Under the pieces are notes generated by a model that was given only the letters and a program-made list of their open reading frames with translations, was not told the DNA's origin and made no database searches. A stretch of 64,000 nucleotides of DNA, taken from contig JANVFP010000049.1 in the NCBI GenBank assembly GCA_027919835.1, positions 235,890-299,889 on the forward strand. Reading direction: 5' to 3'. The position numbers and the translations under genes are program-made. Of this stretch, positions 11,734 to 24,983 are shown in pieces. The stretch's first letter is position 1. Every line of letters starts with the position of its first letter. Origin of the DNA: Lentinula raphanica. Its lineage: Eukaryota; Basidiomycota; Agaricomycetes; Agaricales; Omphalotaceae.

Positions 11734-12814
11734 AACATAGGGAAGATTAAAGAGACAAGAGATGGCCGAAAGACTGAAAGAAGCGTGAAGTACATAAGAA
11801 AATTATGCAGCATCGTTCTCAGGCCCGAATCCGGATAATATCCACATGGTCGAAGGGAAGACGAAAGCGTCAATCAATCGCATCAATCATCACTATGTTC
11901 ATCGTACTGATATGTACCACGATACTCAAGGTTGCGAATAGGATCCTTGTAGTAGAGCCTTGTAACTAACTATTTCGCTCCTTAACATGGGTCGTAGCTA
12001 CTGAGATGGTGCAACAGTACAGGTTTTCGAAAATCATTGGCTGAACAAAAGATGTTCAAAATCAGCATGTGAAACTGCCAGTAGCTGCCAGTGTTCCCGA
12101 TAACGAAAGTGTCCTTGAGTATATACCGTTATATACCTTCATTCGGCGAGGAATTCTTGTTTTCTGGGTGTGTAGTTGTGGAATTTCGTCCTCACCAGCT
12201 GACCGGAGAAACGGACAATGAACGGGATGCCGAAGCGATATGAAGACTCCAAACTTTGAACACGTTCCATGGTTCTGGCGTCCGGTAACCTTCCTAGTCA
12301 CCGGGGTTGTAGTGAGTTTGTGAACTGGATTCTGATGAAAGGCTCGTTCGGGTCTGCTTGGCCATATTGAGGCAGCTATACCATACAACAGGTACAGCTC
12401 CGTGTATGTCGAGGGTAATAGAATACCAGATCATCTTAGGAAGAGCGTCGTACCTGCGCAGAATGAGCATTGAGAATAGCTGCTGATAATGAAGGTCAGA
12501 AATAGATGGTGATTAGTAGCAGCTAACAGCAAGAACGGTCATTAGCTGTTGATTATGGTCTAAAGGTTCCATGCTCAGCAGTAGTCATCTACATCGAGGC
12601 TACCTCCATCAGTTTAGCGTATATCTAGTCCTAGACGAGTTGTCAGAAGTCGTCCGTCCGAGTCGCTGCTAAGTTGGTCAAAATCTGGTCGTGGTTGAAG
12701 GGTGGAAGCCTGGAAGGAAATTTTAGACGCCCGAAACTCCGAAAGGCGTCAAAACCATTGGCCCATTGTCATGACTCTGCTCGCAGCCGTACGATTCTCT
12801 TAATTCCGGTCTTC
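11734..12814. other. Intergenic region between divergent genes
   Basis: This likely holds the promoters of the membrane-protein gene (minus) and the Zn2Cys6 regulator (plus). No clear TATA box, repeat or coding exon was recognised. A minus-strand open frame at 12062-12388 has no recognisable domain and no splice partner. Confidence 0.45.
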
Positions 12815-15800
12815 ATGTTCGCGGTCGACGAGGATTCAGAACCTCAAGCAGGGCACAAAAAGCCGAGACTCCCAAATGCATGTACTCATTGCCGCTCGAA
12901 GAAAAGTAGGTACTCAAGTATTTCATCCATTTTCTTCAAATTCCTTGCCAGATCATATTGCCACGTCTGCAAGTGATTTACTTTTGCTTTTGCTAGTCAA
13001 ATGTGAGCGGTCTTTCTGCAAACAAGCAGGATATGTCTCTGACCGGTAATTCAAGGTGACAGTGCAATCATGCCTAACAACATATGCTCAAATTGCATCG
13101 CCTATGACATTGAATGTACTCGTGAACCCATGAAGGTAAAAAAGATTGCAGAATATGTGCTCTTGGTTACTGACTGAAGTCTCAGAAACGTCGTCCACGG
13201 ATCGGGTAGGTCACTCCTGCTTTTACGAACGGGCAATGAGTAGTAGATTCACTGACTTGCGATCCCATTCGGATTTTTCATAGACCTTCTCCACGTTCGA
13301 TTCATACCACTGTGGATGCAATACTGTCCACTAGAAGGCGCTTCGAGGTACCGAAAGACCCGGCGATAGTCAAAGGGATCTTAGTTGATCTGGCAAACTA
13401 CGTTCGAGTTCTTGAAGAAGATATTGCTCGTCTGCGACAAGAGCTGGGACAAAAATCCCCATCTGCCCAAGACGACTCGTCTCTTGTACTATCCCAACCC
13501 CACTCACAGCGAGAGACTTTTCAATCTGTACATGACCTTTCTGATGCCGACGATCCTGTTGACGAACTCACTCGGGATTTCAAAGTGTTTGGTTATTATG
13601 ATAACAGTATCCGACACTACGGGGCTACCAGCACTAGGCACTTTATTGAATCTGCATTGGACGTCAAAAAGGAATACACAAGTGATGCGCGCTTGGTAGA
13701 TATACATACCTCTTTCAAACGGCGAGAATTTTGGAGCATCCAGCCGGTTGGTGTCCCTCACTTGCGAGATATATTCAATTCACCAGTGTCTAGTGGCAAA
13801 AAATCAAATCTGACAACCCACCCCCCTTTGAGTTTCCGCCTGGCGATTTGATGACAGAGCTGATCGAACTGTATTTCACTCAATCTAATCCATATCTGCC
13901 TATCCTGTATCGGCCCTCCTTCCTTCAATCCATGTCAGAGGGTGTTCATCTCAGAGATCGCTATTTTGGTGCACTGGTCCTCGCTGTGTGTGCTTTGGGT
14001 GCCCGTTTTTCAGATGACCCTCGTGTTCTGGAAGACTACACCACGTCTAAACATTCCAGTGGCTGGAAATGGATACATCAAATTCCACCTATGAAACAGT
14101 CTTTCGATGAGCCACCATCTTTACACGAGGTTCAGTTCTATACAGTATGTGTTTGGATTGCTCATGTATGTCATCAATCTTTCTCAAGCGTCGTTTTGGA
14201 GGTCTACATCATGTTCATGAGCTCAACAACAACACCAGAAGCTTGTTGGGTCATAATCAGTACCGGGATTCGTTTACTCCAAGATGTTGGTGCACACCGA
14301 AGACAGGTCACTAACACCAAGCCATCTGTGGAGACCGAATCGTGGAAACGAGTGTTTTGGTTGCTGTACTCGGTGGATATTCTCACAAGCACCTTGTTGG
14401 GCCGTCCTCGAGCTATGTCTCAAAATGAGTAAGAATTCCTCCATGTTTGCCACAACTGTATCATAACTTCTGCCAACAGTTGTGATGCAGACTTACCAAT
14501 TGATTGCGACGATGATTGCTGGGAGCAACCCGATCCACATCTAGTGTTTCAACAACCCACCGGGAAGCCTTCGTCAATGGCTTATTGGATATGTTTTTTG
14601 AAGTTGATGAACATAGCTGATCTAATGTTACATACCATCGTAAGCACCTTTGCTTGAGACGGTGCCCTGATTTACCTAACATTTTCTCTTACAGCATTCT
14701 GTCAAGCAATCCGACATATGGTCGGCAGCTTTTGGATTGTCTAAGCAAGAGAGGAATGAAAAAATCATTTCTGAGATAGACTCTCTACTCAACAAATGGG
14801 TGGATGAGATTCCTTATCACTGTACGTATCATGATTAACAGTCTTCTTGTGTGATTCCAATGTCTCCTCTAAGTGAAATGGGATCCAGACAGAGAAGACA
14901 TCCTGCACTTTGACCAGTCAGTACTACTGTATACAACATACTATGCGATTCAGGTCAGTCTTTGGATTCTGTTGATGGCTGGCTGAAAAACCTTTTTCCT
15001 TGCAGATATTAGCACATAGACCGTTCATACCTGGTTCTGGAGAAAACTCTCAATCTAGCATTCCATCCTTAGCAATTTGTGCTAATGCCGCACGGTTTTG
15101 CATTCATATTGTTCAGGTTCAGCAACAACGTAAAACCGGGGTGTTCTTCGTCCCCAGTGTCATGGTGAGATTCAATGATAATGTTGCATTGAAATTTCAA
15201 CCAAAGACCATTTCAAGTAGTTTTCTCTCTTCAATGCTGCTATTGTCCTGCTAGTGAATACGTGGATGGGAAAACAATTGATGGGTGCTGCTCTGAATAT
15301 TAGTAAAGATTTGGCTGAGGTTCACTGGGTTATAAGCACCCTGCACCTTTATGAGGATCGGTCAGTCCCGGTCATTCGAATATCACCCCGTCTAACATAC
15401 TGATTGCAGATGGGACCAAGCTGGAAGATTGGCGTATGTGCCCCATACCGTGCGTCCGATGCAGATATACTGATTGTTCTTCTACTAGGGATGTCCTAGA
15501 TGAAGTGGTTTCCATTAGTCACTTCGACTACCCCTCCGGACAACCAGAACAATCATCATCTAGAAAGCGACTTCGAGTTGAAGAGAATCCAGATAATTTC
15601 CTGTCCTTTGGTGCCTCGACACCGGCTTTGAATGAAGGCTCATCCGGGATAACTACAACAACACCTTCGGTCTCTGTTGACGGAGGGAGTAATCATCCAA
15701 TGGGGTTGGAGACTTTGGGAGGTTTACAACACCCTCTCAATACCAATAAACTTCGCACTTTCCCTGTTTATGAACCTCTCCAAGACTGGTCCGTGTATCA

Positions 15801-16166
15801 AGATGCTCATGATCCCACTTCGAGCTGGGCAATGACAAATGACAATCCACTCGGGCCTTATGCAACAGCATCTCAGTCAGCGATGGATTTTACTGAAGGT
15901 CAGCAATGAACGAAGAATGAATAGTATTGTTTTCAAGCTGAAGATATATGATATGTACAGGAAGTCCGGGAATGTCTGGGCCATATGAACAGTCCCTTGG
16001 TGGAGAAACTTATAACTACAACCCGTGCGTTCTTGTTTTCTGCATTGTCATGCTGTTCACCATCTGATTCCATTATCAAAGTACACAAATCGATTCAGAA
16101 GAGTGGGCTTCGTATATGGCAGCTATTGATGAGATATTACAAGCAGCGAATTCGAGAGGAGTCTGA
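12815..16166 (+). CDS. Zn(II)2Cys6 fungal-specific transcription factor
   Basis: Nuclear DNA-binding regulator. The zinc cluster, spread over three exons (12815-12905, 12997-13002, 13056-13135), reads ACTHCRSKKIKC then CSNCIAYDIECT, with Cx2C, Cx6C, Cx2C and Cx6C spacing. A basic linker KKRRPRIG follows (13186-13205), then a coiled coil, LANYVRVLEEDIARLRQEL (from 13284). The fungal_trans region shows FPPGDLMTELIELYFTQSNP, PYLPILYRPSF, ACWVIISTGIRLLQDVGAHR and FWLLYSVDILTSTLLGRP. Downstream exons 14480-14639, 14695-14821, 14874-14953, 15006-15164, 15221-15360, 15410-15433, 15489-15898, 15961-16024 and 16082-16166 join in frame and end IDSEEWASYMAAIDEIL, a usual tail of this family. Exon 2 is six bases. 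A 57-base intron at 14145-14201 is probable: it has no stop and is a multiple of three. Target genes are unknown; the linked pectate lyase is a possible but unsupported target. Confidence 0.88.
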
Positions 16167-16742
16167 ATTTTGAAGCTGCGTCTGGTTTTAGAAGAAGAGG
16201 GTACCCCAAGTTTAGAAGTAAAACCATCGACCCAGATAGCTGCAATATTGAAACAGAACCATAGACAGGATGAACGGAAAATTGCATACAGAGGTACGCC
16301 CGAATACAGACCGACGAATGGAGAAACTTCGTGTCGTTATTTGATATCTCGAGCGTGTGGTAACATCAGAAAAAGCTGGGATTGTCATTCGAAAAAGTCA
16401 TGAACGTATAAATGTACATGTACAGTAACATCATATAACAACGTCGACATATGTACATGTCATGAAAACAGAATCCGACAGAACAGGATGGCGCGAAGTG
16501 GTGTATCTCTAGAGGTGATTGGGGTTAACGCAAGGGACGGGAAGTAAGGGAAGAATTGAACCATCCAGATAGTTGTCTATCTCGTGAACGTAAGTATAAT
16601 AGAGAACGGGAACAAATCCTTCGAAGAGCCCGAAAAAGAGGATACAGTACAAAGAAAAAAAGCAGCAAACAATCACGTACAGAGTTGTACAGAGACGAAA
16701 CGAGAATAAGTTCAAATATATAAAGTCGCAGTGAAATCCACG
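16167..16742. other. Intergenic between convergent genes
   Basis: Holds the 3' ends of the regulator (plus) and the aminopeptidase (minus). Short open frames only. Nothing further recognised. Confidence 0.5.
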
Positions 16743-19700
16743 TTAACCCCAGTCAACTGTGAGGCCTCCAGGTGCTGGGTTTGCCAAACCGATCTGTCGT
16801 TGAGATTCCCGTCGTAACCAGTTCGCAGCGCGTTTGTCATCCTTGAGGTAAGGCATGAGCGTGTCATAACATCGAGCATTGTGGTCCTGTTTCGAAGATA
16901 TATTGAGTAACGAAGACAACATGGCAAAGGACTCATTCAAATACCTTCAACCACTGTTTTTCTTCTTTCGTCAGCATGCTTTCCTTCACCATCCGGGTTT
17001 GTATGGGAACGCAAGTGAGACGCTCAAATCCGAGCCAGATATCGCCATTGAAATTGCCTCTCGTCTACGAAAGATTCAGCTGATTGTCGAAGAGAGTTTA
17101 GAATGAACGTACCTTGCATCTGCGTACAATGAGGGCGGACTCAATTCGCATTCCCCATTTTCCAGCATTATCTAAACTTTGTTAGAAACATAGAATCCTC
17201 CATCGTACAGAGGGTCAGACATACAGAATCCAGGCTCGTTTGTTACAACATGACCAGGAACAAGGGCAACGTTGCTTGAGAAACCCTGAGGCCCTTCATG
17301 TACCGTGAGATACGAACCAAATCCATGGCCAGTCCCATGCTATAATAAACCGGCGAGCAAATCAGTACAACGACACAGGTGAAAAATCGAGATCGAGACA
17401 CACAAGATAGTTCAGACCGTCTTTCCAAAGTGCTCTCCGGGCCAAAACATCTAGCTGGTGGCCGGACGTGCCTTCTGGGAACACTGCGCTGTCTATAGCG
17501 ATCTATATAGAAGGTTCATGATAGGTGGAATGATAGATAGTTGGAGACGAACAGAACTTACATGACCCTGTAGTACTCGTGTATAAGCTTCGCACTGGTC
17601 GGGGTCTGGTCGGCCAAAATGAACGGTTCTGGTGGTATCGCATGTGCCATCCAGATATTGCCCCCCAGAATCACTGATAGAGTTCGAGACATGAGACGGC
17701 GGAAAAGATATTATGGGCGCATAACTTACTTGAGATAAGGAGCGTTCCTAGCAATCATATCCGTTTCGTACTTCTTGGGCGAGTAATGAGGGAGAGCAGC
17801 ATTTGGACCCGAAGCTGATATGTTTTCGTACGCCAGGCCCATGAAGTGTTTCGCTTTGCGCCGGAACTCGGTAAGACGGTGAGCAGCTTCCCATTCAGTA
17901 ACGTCGTAACCTTGATTGATTTTGTCTTCCAACCAGGCGAGAAAGCGGACCTATTGGAGAGCGCTTCAGTCCGTGGATGCCAACACTAGGCACACAAGCA
18001 CTCACGTAGCAAACACCATCTCTAAGGTAGGCCCTTCGGAGGCCTTCCAACTCGACCTCGTTCTTGACCGCCATCATGTGTTCGACGTACGAAGGAAGTA
18101 CTGTACATCTGAAATGCGTGAGGACCAGAGAGATGGTATATGAAGTCTGGGGAGAGATGATGATCTAGAGAGATTCGTATTTGAGTCCACAAACGGTCTG
18201 AGTTGGAATGTTTTTTCGAACCTTTCCCTGACTATTCCATTCCCGATTCCTCAAGAAGGCCCATATTTCTGTGTAATTCCTTCTTTCGACCCCAATACTC
18301 TGAAGATACGCTTTCACTTCCTCGTTAGCCTTGGGCTCTTCCAGGAAGAGCACCGCCCTATCTAAGCCTACGAACAAATATGCATGGAACAAAGGGTTGA
18401 AAGGGATATCTGAGCCACGCATGTTGAGCAACCAGGCTGAAGAAAAGTCAACAGCAATCAGTATCAACCGAGCATGCATTGAGTGAGTACTTTACCGATA
18501 GCATCCAGCGAAGTTATGAGGGTCGCGATATTGATTTTCGAGGAACTAGGTTCTTGCGATCGAGAGTACTGAGATACATCAGGTGGCTGCGATCTAATCC
18601 AATCTCGAAGTCGCGCAAGTTTAGAGCTAGCATGTTCGCCTGAAATCATGTATGAGTTGTATGAAAGGACGAGAAAACAAGATGCTCACCTGTGAACTCT
18701 ATCGGGTGCAAGAAAACAGGCTCTCTCGACTTCGCAGGCTTCTCCTTCCAGACAATGTCAACCAAGTTTTGGATCGGATACACGAGCTTTGTTCCACGGC
18801 TGGCTAGCTTGCTGTTCACGAGCGTAGCCTTCTCGTACGATATCATACGACCATCGATACCGATTCGAGAGTTGGTTATTTGAGGATGCTCCTATAAAAA
18901 GATATCAACTTCGATTTCACCGCGAATTTGCCGATCACACGACGTACCACAAGCCATTCTATCCAATCTTTGGGATTACCGGGACCGCCTGCTCTGACCA
19001 GGGTCCAGTTCGAATCGAGTTGCTGCTGAGCTTGAATCCAGTACCTGGAATCTGTGATGAGAAACGCGGCATCCATCGTTATGATGGCCTGGCCAGCGGA
19101 GCCCGTGAAGCTATTATCGGACGAAACATCAGATAACAAATCAAACCCCGGTAGTTATTCGCAGACATACCCAGTTATGAACTTTCGCCGTTGATCACTT
19201 TGGGAAACGTATTCTGAGCCATGAGCGTCCTCGGTGGGAACGATACTGTAGGACAGCCCAATTAGAGCAGGTAAACAGGAATGATTGTGTGATGACATAC
19301 TAGAACTGTAGCGGTTCCTTCTCTTTCATCATCAACGCTCGTAATTCGTTTAACCGGTCGGTGGTGTCAACCAGTTCCGTGACTGACTCCTCGGGGTTGA
19401 TCTTTCGTTCCAACGCTGATCCAACAAGAGTGCTGGATGAATCGGCTGCCTCGAAGCGCGGCCTCATTGGTAGAACTTTAGAGTGCGAGCTGTGATGAGA
19501 TCGCTGAGAGGGCCTGCGGCTGTTCTGGCTGTTCTGAGTATTCTGAGTATTCTGCGTCGATCGACTGGCTTTAGAGTGATGACTCTGCATGGTATTCTGG
19601 GTGTCCCGAGTATTGCTACGCGCCAGAGTCTGTGCGGTCGTCCCGGTCATAGCAGTCATCCCAGTCATCTTGCTCATTTGAGTCGTCTTCGTATTGCTGC

Positions 19701-20208
19701 GTACTGGCATGACTCGCGGAGACTCATACATTGGGAGATTGGTGCCAGATGATATCGAAGGAGCCTTTTCGGCTGCTTCTCTCTCTGCTTCTGCTTCCTT
19801 CTCCTTGTTCTTCTTCCCAATACCCCATCCATAGCCCCATTTCGACTTTTTGGTGCCTGTCATTGTGTTGGATCGTACGAGTTTGGGCTTGTCCTTCTTG
19901 CCCTTGCCTGAGGGTAGAGTCGGAAGAGTGTCTGTGGGTATATCATCGTACTTTTCGGAATCCGAGTAAAAGGTGAGTGCGTCGATATCTCGGGTAGGTT
20001 CCACTCCTCGCTTAACGGGCACGGTGCCTTGCGAAGAGTACGACTGGTGTCGCGAGAGCTGGGAAGCAGTGAAAGAACCACTGCCAGAGTAGGAAGAGCT
20101 CGTATATGGACTGCCGCCTGGCTGAGCACTGGAGAAAGAAAGCCTTCGTCGCGGTTTCTTGCCAGTGAAGGGAAGACAGATTGGCGGGGGAGGCGGAGCT
20201 GGCGCCAT
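16743..20208 (-). CDS. Xaa-Pro aminopeptidase (M24B) with ~300-residue N-terminal extension
   Basis: Removes N-terminal residues preceding proline; a two-metal pita-bread enzyme. Exon 1 (20208-19301) encodes about 300 low-complexity residues, then [15 protein letters not shown] joins in frame to [21 protein letters not shown] (19245-19171) and [17 protein letters not shown] (from 19110). This is the creatinase N-domain. Later exons give [56 protein letters not shown] (two metal aspartates), [17 protein letters not shown] (metal and catalytic histidines), NEPGF and GMRIES (metal glutamates). The C-terminal M24_C part ends [14 protein letters not shown]. All expected ligands are visible. The N-terminal extension is rich in Ser, Thr, Gln and basic residues ([39 protein letters not shown]) and is absent from ordinary family members, which are about 610-650 residues. 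Confidence 0.9.
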
Positions 20209-22496
20209 GGCGGTAAAGAGTAAAGGTGCAAAAACTTCTCAGAGTTACAGCCGTATAATCCTTGTGAATTGGCTGTCACATACACGAGGCAAAATTTAGA
20301 ATCGGACCACGTGTAAAACTTCCTTTTTTGGTCAATCGGATAGCTCCCGCACGATCGGACCTGGCTTGAACCATCCCTCAACATAGTTTCCTCCCATAGA
20401 TTTGTTCTAGAATATTCCAGGAGATTCATGAGTGGGATTGGTATGTATCGGACTTTGACCTACCTCGATAGGAATCCTATTCTCATCCCGGTCTACATTC
20501 GTTGTTCCGTAGACAATCTACGCAGTTTAGGTGCGTGGCTACCATTCCCGACACACTCAATCCAAACGGATCGAAGAGTGCTCCAAAGGGAACAATGATG
20601 TCGTATCTCTTCAGACCCCCCTTCGACGCATCTCCATCTCATCCACTCGGAGAAATCTCTGCTGAATATACAGAGCTTGTTACCAATCATAGCGTTGCTC
20701 TCATCGCGATATCCTCGTGTACAACTAACTCTAGAATCATCAGGTACTCGCCGGACACGAGAACACAGTCTTAGCTAGTCTTAGGCTTCCTCGTATTGAA
20801 TGCACCAGACTCTGACTATCCTCTTCGTCCTGGACACGAGGTCGGACGCCAATAGCAGAAGAATAGCAATGTCTCTGCCATGCCGTGGCCGATGTCCGAG
20901 CATCTTCACTTTGCAATGGTACCCTATGGTACCCAGACGGTATTAATGACATAGTCAGTCCTTGAGAAAATTCCTGATCGATACTCGATACATTAATTTC
21001 AACCCGCAGCGACCCAGGACTCACGAGACAAGCTATTCTCCGGGATGCTATAGGTGGGTCAAAAATTTGACCTATGATTAACTGCTAGGAGTCCATCATC
21101 TCTACGGTGAATACCCTTGGCCCAGAGCGGAGCATCCATCTCGTCGAGTGAGATGAACGGAGCGGAGCTTAGCGATCGCCTTGCTCGCAGTCAAAGAAAG
21201 AGTTGGAGATGAAGTAGCCGTTTTGGAGCTTTCGTCATTGGCTAGCAAGCTATCCGCTATATGACAACTTCGCAGCCTTTCAAATCTCAATTCCTGCATC
21301 TATTGGCCCACAACCCAGATATTCCACCTTTTCATGAATGACATTCCAATCTACATAGAATAATTCCAGTGTGTGTCCTACATGCGATTCGTGAATACCC
21401 AAAAACCAGGGTACTTACTTGCAAGCATTCCTTCAGAATCTTCCAGTACAGTGACAAAATAACGTAGTACAACGTGTTCAAGGTAAGGAATGTCCCAATG
21501 ACCTTCCCCAGTTCTTGATCATCGCCACCCCCGCATCTGCCATCCCCACATTTGTTTTATTACCTTCTTGGCCCTTCTACGTTCGAAGTTCTAGCAGAAG
21601 CTTGATTTACCCAGCATTGTGGTATGTAGTACCCATACCGGCTTCTGAGTAATATTACCCGGGGAAATGAGGTGACGTGGGACATGGAGCGTGGTATGTC
21701 ACGACTGGGATCTGACTAGGAATATTCAATGAACGAGTGTCAGTACTACAGGCCAAACGCCTGTGAAAACATGTATATGCTGTCTCAATCTTGAGAACTC
21801 AACTCCTTCGAAGATTATTTAGGATACTAAATCCGTATCATTGAGATATACGGTACCATATGAGAATCCGATTCCACGACGGTTCCCACATTTCATATCA
21901 TATCAATCAAGGGAACGTCAGGAAGCCTTCGACAAGAGTGACGAGTGACCAGGCAACACTGGATCCGTTCACTAAGGACCAATCAACATCATTCTTCTCG
22001 ATGGCATTGTCAGCAATGCTGCTGCTTTGACTGTCCTTGGCGAGGCTTTGTAGGAATCTCGAAGGCATGTTCGATACCATCTTGAGATTTGGATCCGCTC
22101 ATCCGAATCCTCATGTCGTTGTAACGCTTTGACCATTCGTTTGGTCTTGAGACTCAAGTTTCAAGCCTATAGAGGACAATTTTCCCTAGAAGAATCGTTC
22201 TTGAAGCCCGTCTACAACGTTCCTCCGAAGATACAGGTAATCCTACCCAGATATTTATTAGTTAACCATGATCCAGATACACAGGTTGATGACAGGCTGC
22301 AGACTCGAAAGCCTGAAGCAATATGATTGGTTTGATGATCAACGAAACTCGAAATGATTTCTTGCAGACAGCTCAAGCTATCGACGAAGTCGGAACGTTT
22401 GGGCGAAGCAAGCTTCCAAAATGTCGTATATCAAAGTGAAGAAGTAGGCGTACAAATCCGAGGTATGCCAAAACAGCGTCTATGTACATACCTTCT
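20209..22496. other. Long intergenic region, no gene supported
   Basis: About 2.3 kb upstream of the aminopeptidase and downstream of NOG1. Open frames on both strands are short, lack recognisable domains and do not chain by splice signals. No terminal repeat or RNA gene was recognised. An unrecognised small gene cannot be ruled out. Confidence 0.45.
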
Positions 22497-24983
22497 TCAT
22501 CTACGACTAGTTTTCCCAGCTTTACGCTTTCCAGCAAAGAGATGTTTTGGCTAATGAAAATATCAGTTCCGAATCAATTGTCATGACAGTCTGTAACACG
22601 TACCATCTTAGTCTTAATCGCACGATCTGCCTCGCCAGCTTTGGCCTGATAATTCCTTGGCCGTTGAGCGAAATCGCGGAGTTTAGTTGCTTTTGACGCT
22701 TGCTAGATAAGCAAAAAAAAATAAGACATCAAGTATCTTGCAGTGCATGTTTACGCAGAAGGCACTCACTCCTTCATCCCGCATCCCCATCAACTGTCGA
22801 TTCGTTCTCGGTGCTCGCTTATTAACAAAAGCGACCGCTTTGCCAGAATTGCCCTTAGTTCGCTTCAACTGCGGTGCTTCGTCCCCATCTACATCCATCC
22901 AGCTGTCTTCTCCCTCCTGACCTTCACCTTCGCCATCCTCTGCATCCTGCATCTCCACATCCTCTGCATCTTCGGCCCTCTTCCGCTTGACACCAGCTGC
23001 CTTGGCTAACATCTGTGCTCGTTCCGTTATTCGTGAAGGGTCAAGCCCAGCCTTGGTCAGCGCATCTGTCATTTCGGATAGAGTTCGTAGACCAGCGGTA
23101 CGCGGTAGACGGGCTTGGTTCTTTTTGGATTTCTTGATAGACTGGGAATGGATTTTGTGCGCTAGAGCTTCTTGAGCTTGAGCAGCTAGGAGCTCGTCAT
23201 CGGAGTCGGGCTGTGGGTATTTTGAGTTCCTGGCCTGAAGATTGAACGAAAATAGGATTACGTACCATGTCCTCATCATCAGATTCGTAGAACCCTTCCG
23301 CTTCGAGTTTCTCTTCCTCGCGCTCGAGCGCCTCGAGTTTCTCGGCAATATCAGGGTCGATGAAATCTGCAATATTTTTCCCATCCATAATTTCTGGAAT
23401 GATATCCTCCTTCCATTCAGGGTTCGCCAAAAGGTAATCCTCTGCACAGAGCGAGGGTCAGATGAATGAAAAAGTTGACAAAAGTTGACGAAACCCGAAA
23501 GCATACGTACGTTTGAGGTTGATATTGAACACACCAGCACCACCTTCCTCCGCCTCGACATCCTTGAGTAACTTCCTCCTATCAGGATCACTTTTATCGT
23601 ACTTCTTCCTCTCCTTCACCGCATCTGGGATGAACGGCGCCCTAACAACTTCATCTCTAGCCTTTGGCTGGGCGACGTGTATTCTGTTGATGATAGTGTT
23701 GATTTTGCTCCCCTTGATTTTGTTTTCGACACGCGCGGCGAGCAAGGCATCACAGGCTTTGTTCTTCAAGTCCATAACTCCTTCCTCTGAGTAACACGAT
23801 ACCTGGACGCATTGTACGCCTTCGGAGTCGATAATTTCTTGGACGAGAGCACGGGATTCAGCGTTCAGGTCTTCGAGCCGTGTGACATCGATTTTGTTGA
23901 TGACGAGAAGAGTAGGTTTGCCGTTGAAGAGTGGCTTGATCGAGTGGAATAGTTTACACTAGAAACGATTCCAGTGTAAGTGAAAACGAACGTCAGATAT
24001 ATCGAACAGGATTGTCGTACCTGCGCCTCAACAGTATATCCACATTGCTCACTCAGATCCATGAAATATAGCACACAGCTCTTTAGATGCGCGAGAGCAG
24101 TGATACTCTGCATCTCAATGGTGTTCATATCCTCCAAAGGGTGGTCTAGGATACCCGGCGTATCGATGACCTGCCATCGAAGGTATTTGTAGTCGAGATG
24201 GCCGACGAACAGAGATTTGGTAGTGAATGCGTACGGCTGGACATCGACATCGGCACGGGTGACCTTGTTGATGAAGGATGATTTTCCGACATTGGGGTAT
24301 CCACAGATAAGGAGTGTTCGTGTATTAGGATCTATAGCTGGGAGACGGGAAATGTGTTGGCGGACTTGCTCAAGGTACGCAAGTGGATCTTTTTGTCTGC
24401 GCATGATAGTAGCCATTCTAAGGAGGGATGAGGATATGATTTGAGTAAAATGAACAGTCACATACCGACCGAGGGCAGCCTTCTTGAGCTGCTTACACCT
24501 GTATAAACTATCTCCAAACTTCAACAACCGGACGTAGTCTTTTGCAACATGATCGATGAGATGTCGTGCCGTTCGAAGTTGGCCCAAGGCAAGTTTGTAG
24601 TGGTTCTTGTCGTATAGAACGTTCATTAACGATGATAAGAAAGGATGTAGGTCCTAGAGAATAGAGTAAAAAAAACGGCGATGAAAACGAAGAACTCGAT
24701 GTTTTCGTACGTCTAGCATTGGGAACTCGGATAATATTGCGCCGAGTTTCTCATCGAATGAATCCTGAGTGAACTTGACCTTTCGCATGTAGAAATTCCG
24801 TATACGGCTGATTTTGAAGTTTTTGTGGATGACCTGAACGATATTGAGATGAAATATTCAGACAAGCAACACGATACTTGTAAGCACCGTAGGAGTCTTC
24901 CGTTGTGTTTTGGACAGAACGATGTCCAGGAAGTCCGCCGCAGTTGGGACTGGTGCAATGGCTTTCAGGCCGCTGGACGACAT
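22497..24983 (-). CDS. NOG1: Nucleolar GTP-binding protein 1 (NOG1 / GTPBP4), 60S ribosome biogenesis
   Basis: Nucleolar/nuclear GTPase of pre-60S particles. The start [18 protein letters not shown] runs into [14 protein letters not shown], the conserved N-terminus. Next come [23 protein letters not shown] and [31 protein letters not shown]. The G domain is complete: G1 GYPNVGKSS, the conserved YAFTTKSL, G3 DTPGILDHP, and G4 NKID followed by [27 protein letters not shown] is typical of the family. The C-terminal NOGCT region shows [26 protein letters not shown] and [18 protein letters not shown]. The tail is acidic with a basic nuclear signal ([15 protein letters not shown]) and ends [16 protein letters not shown] in a separate last exon, stop at 22497. 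Full-length and probably functional; an essential gene in yeast. Confidence 0.95.

Noticed and set aside
12062..12388. Minus-strand open frame of 108 codons
   Set aside because: No domain, no start context and no splice continuation.
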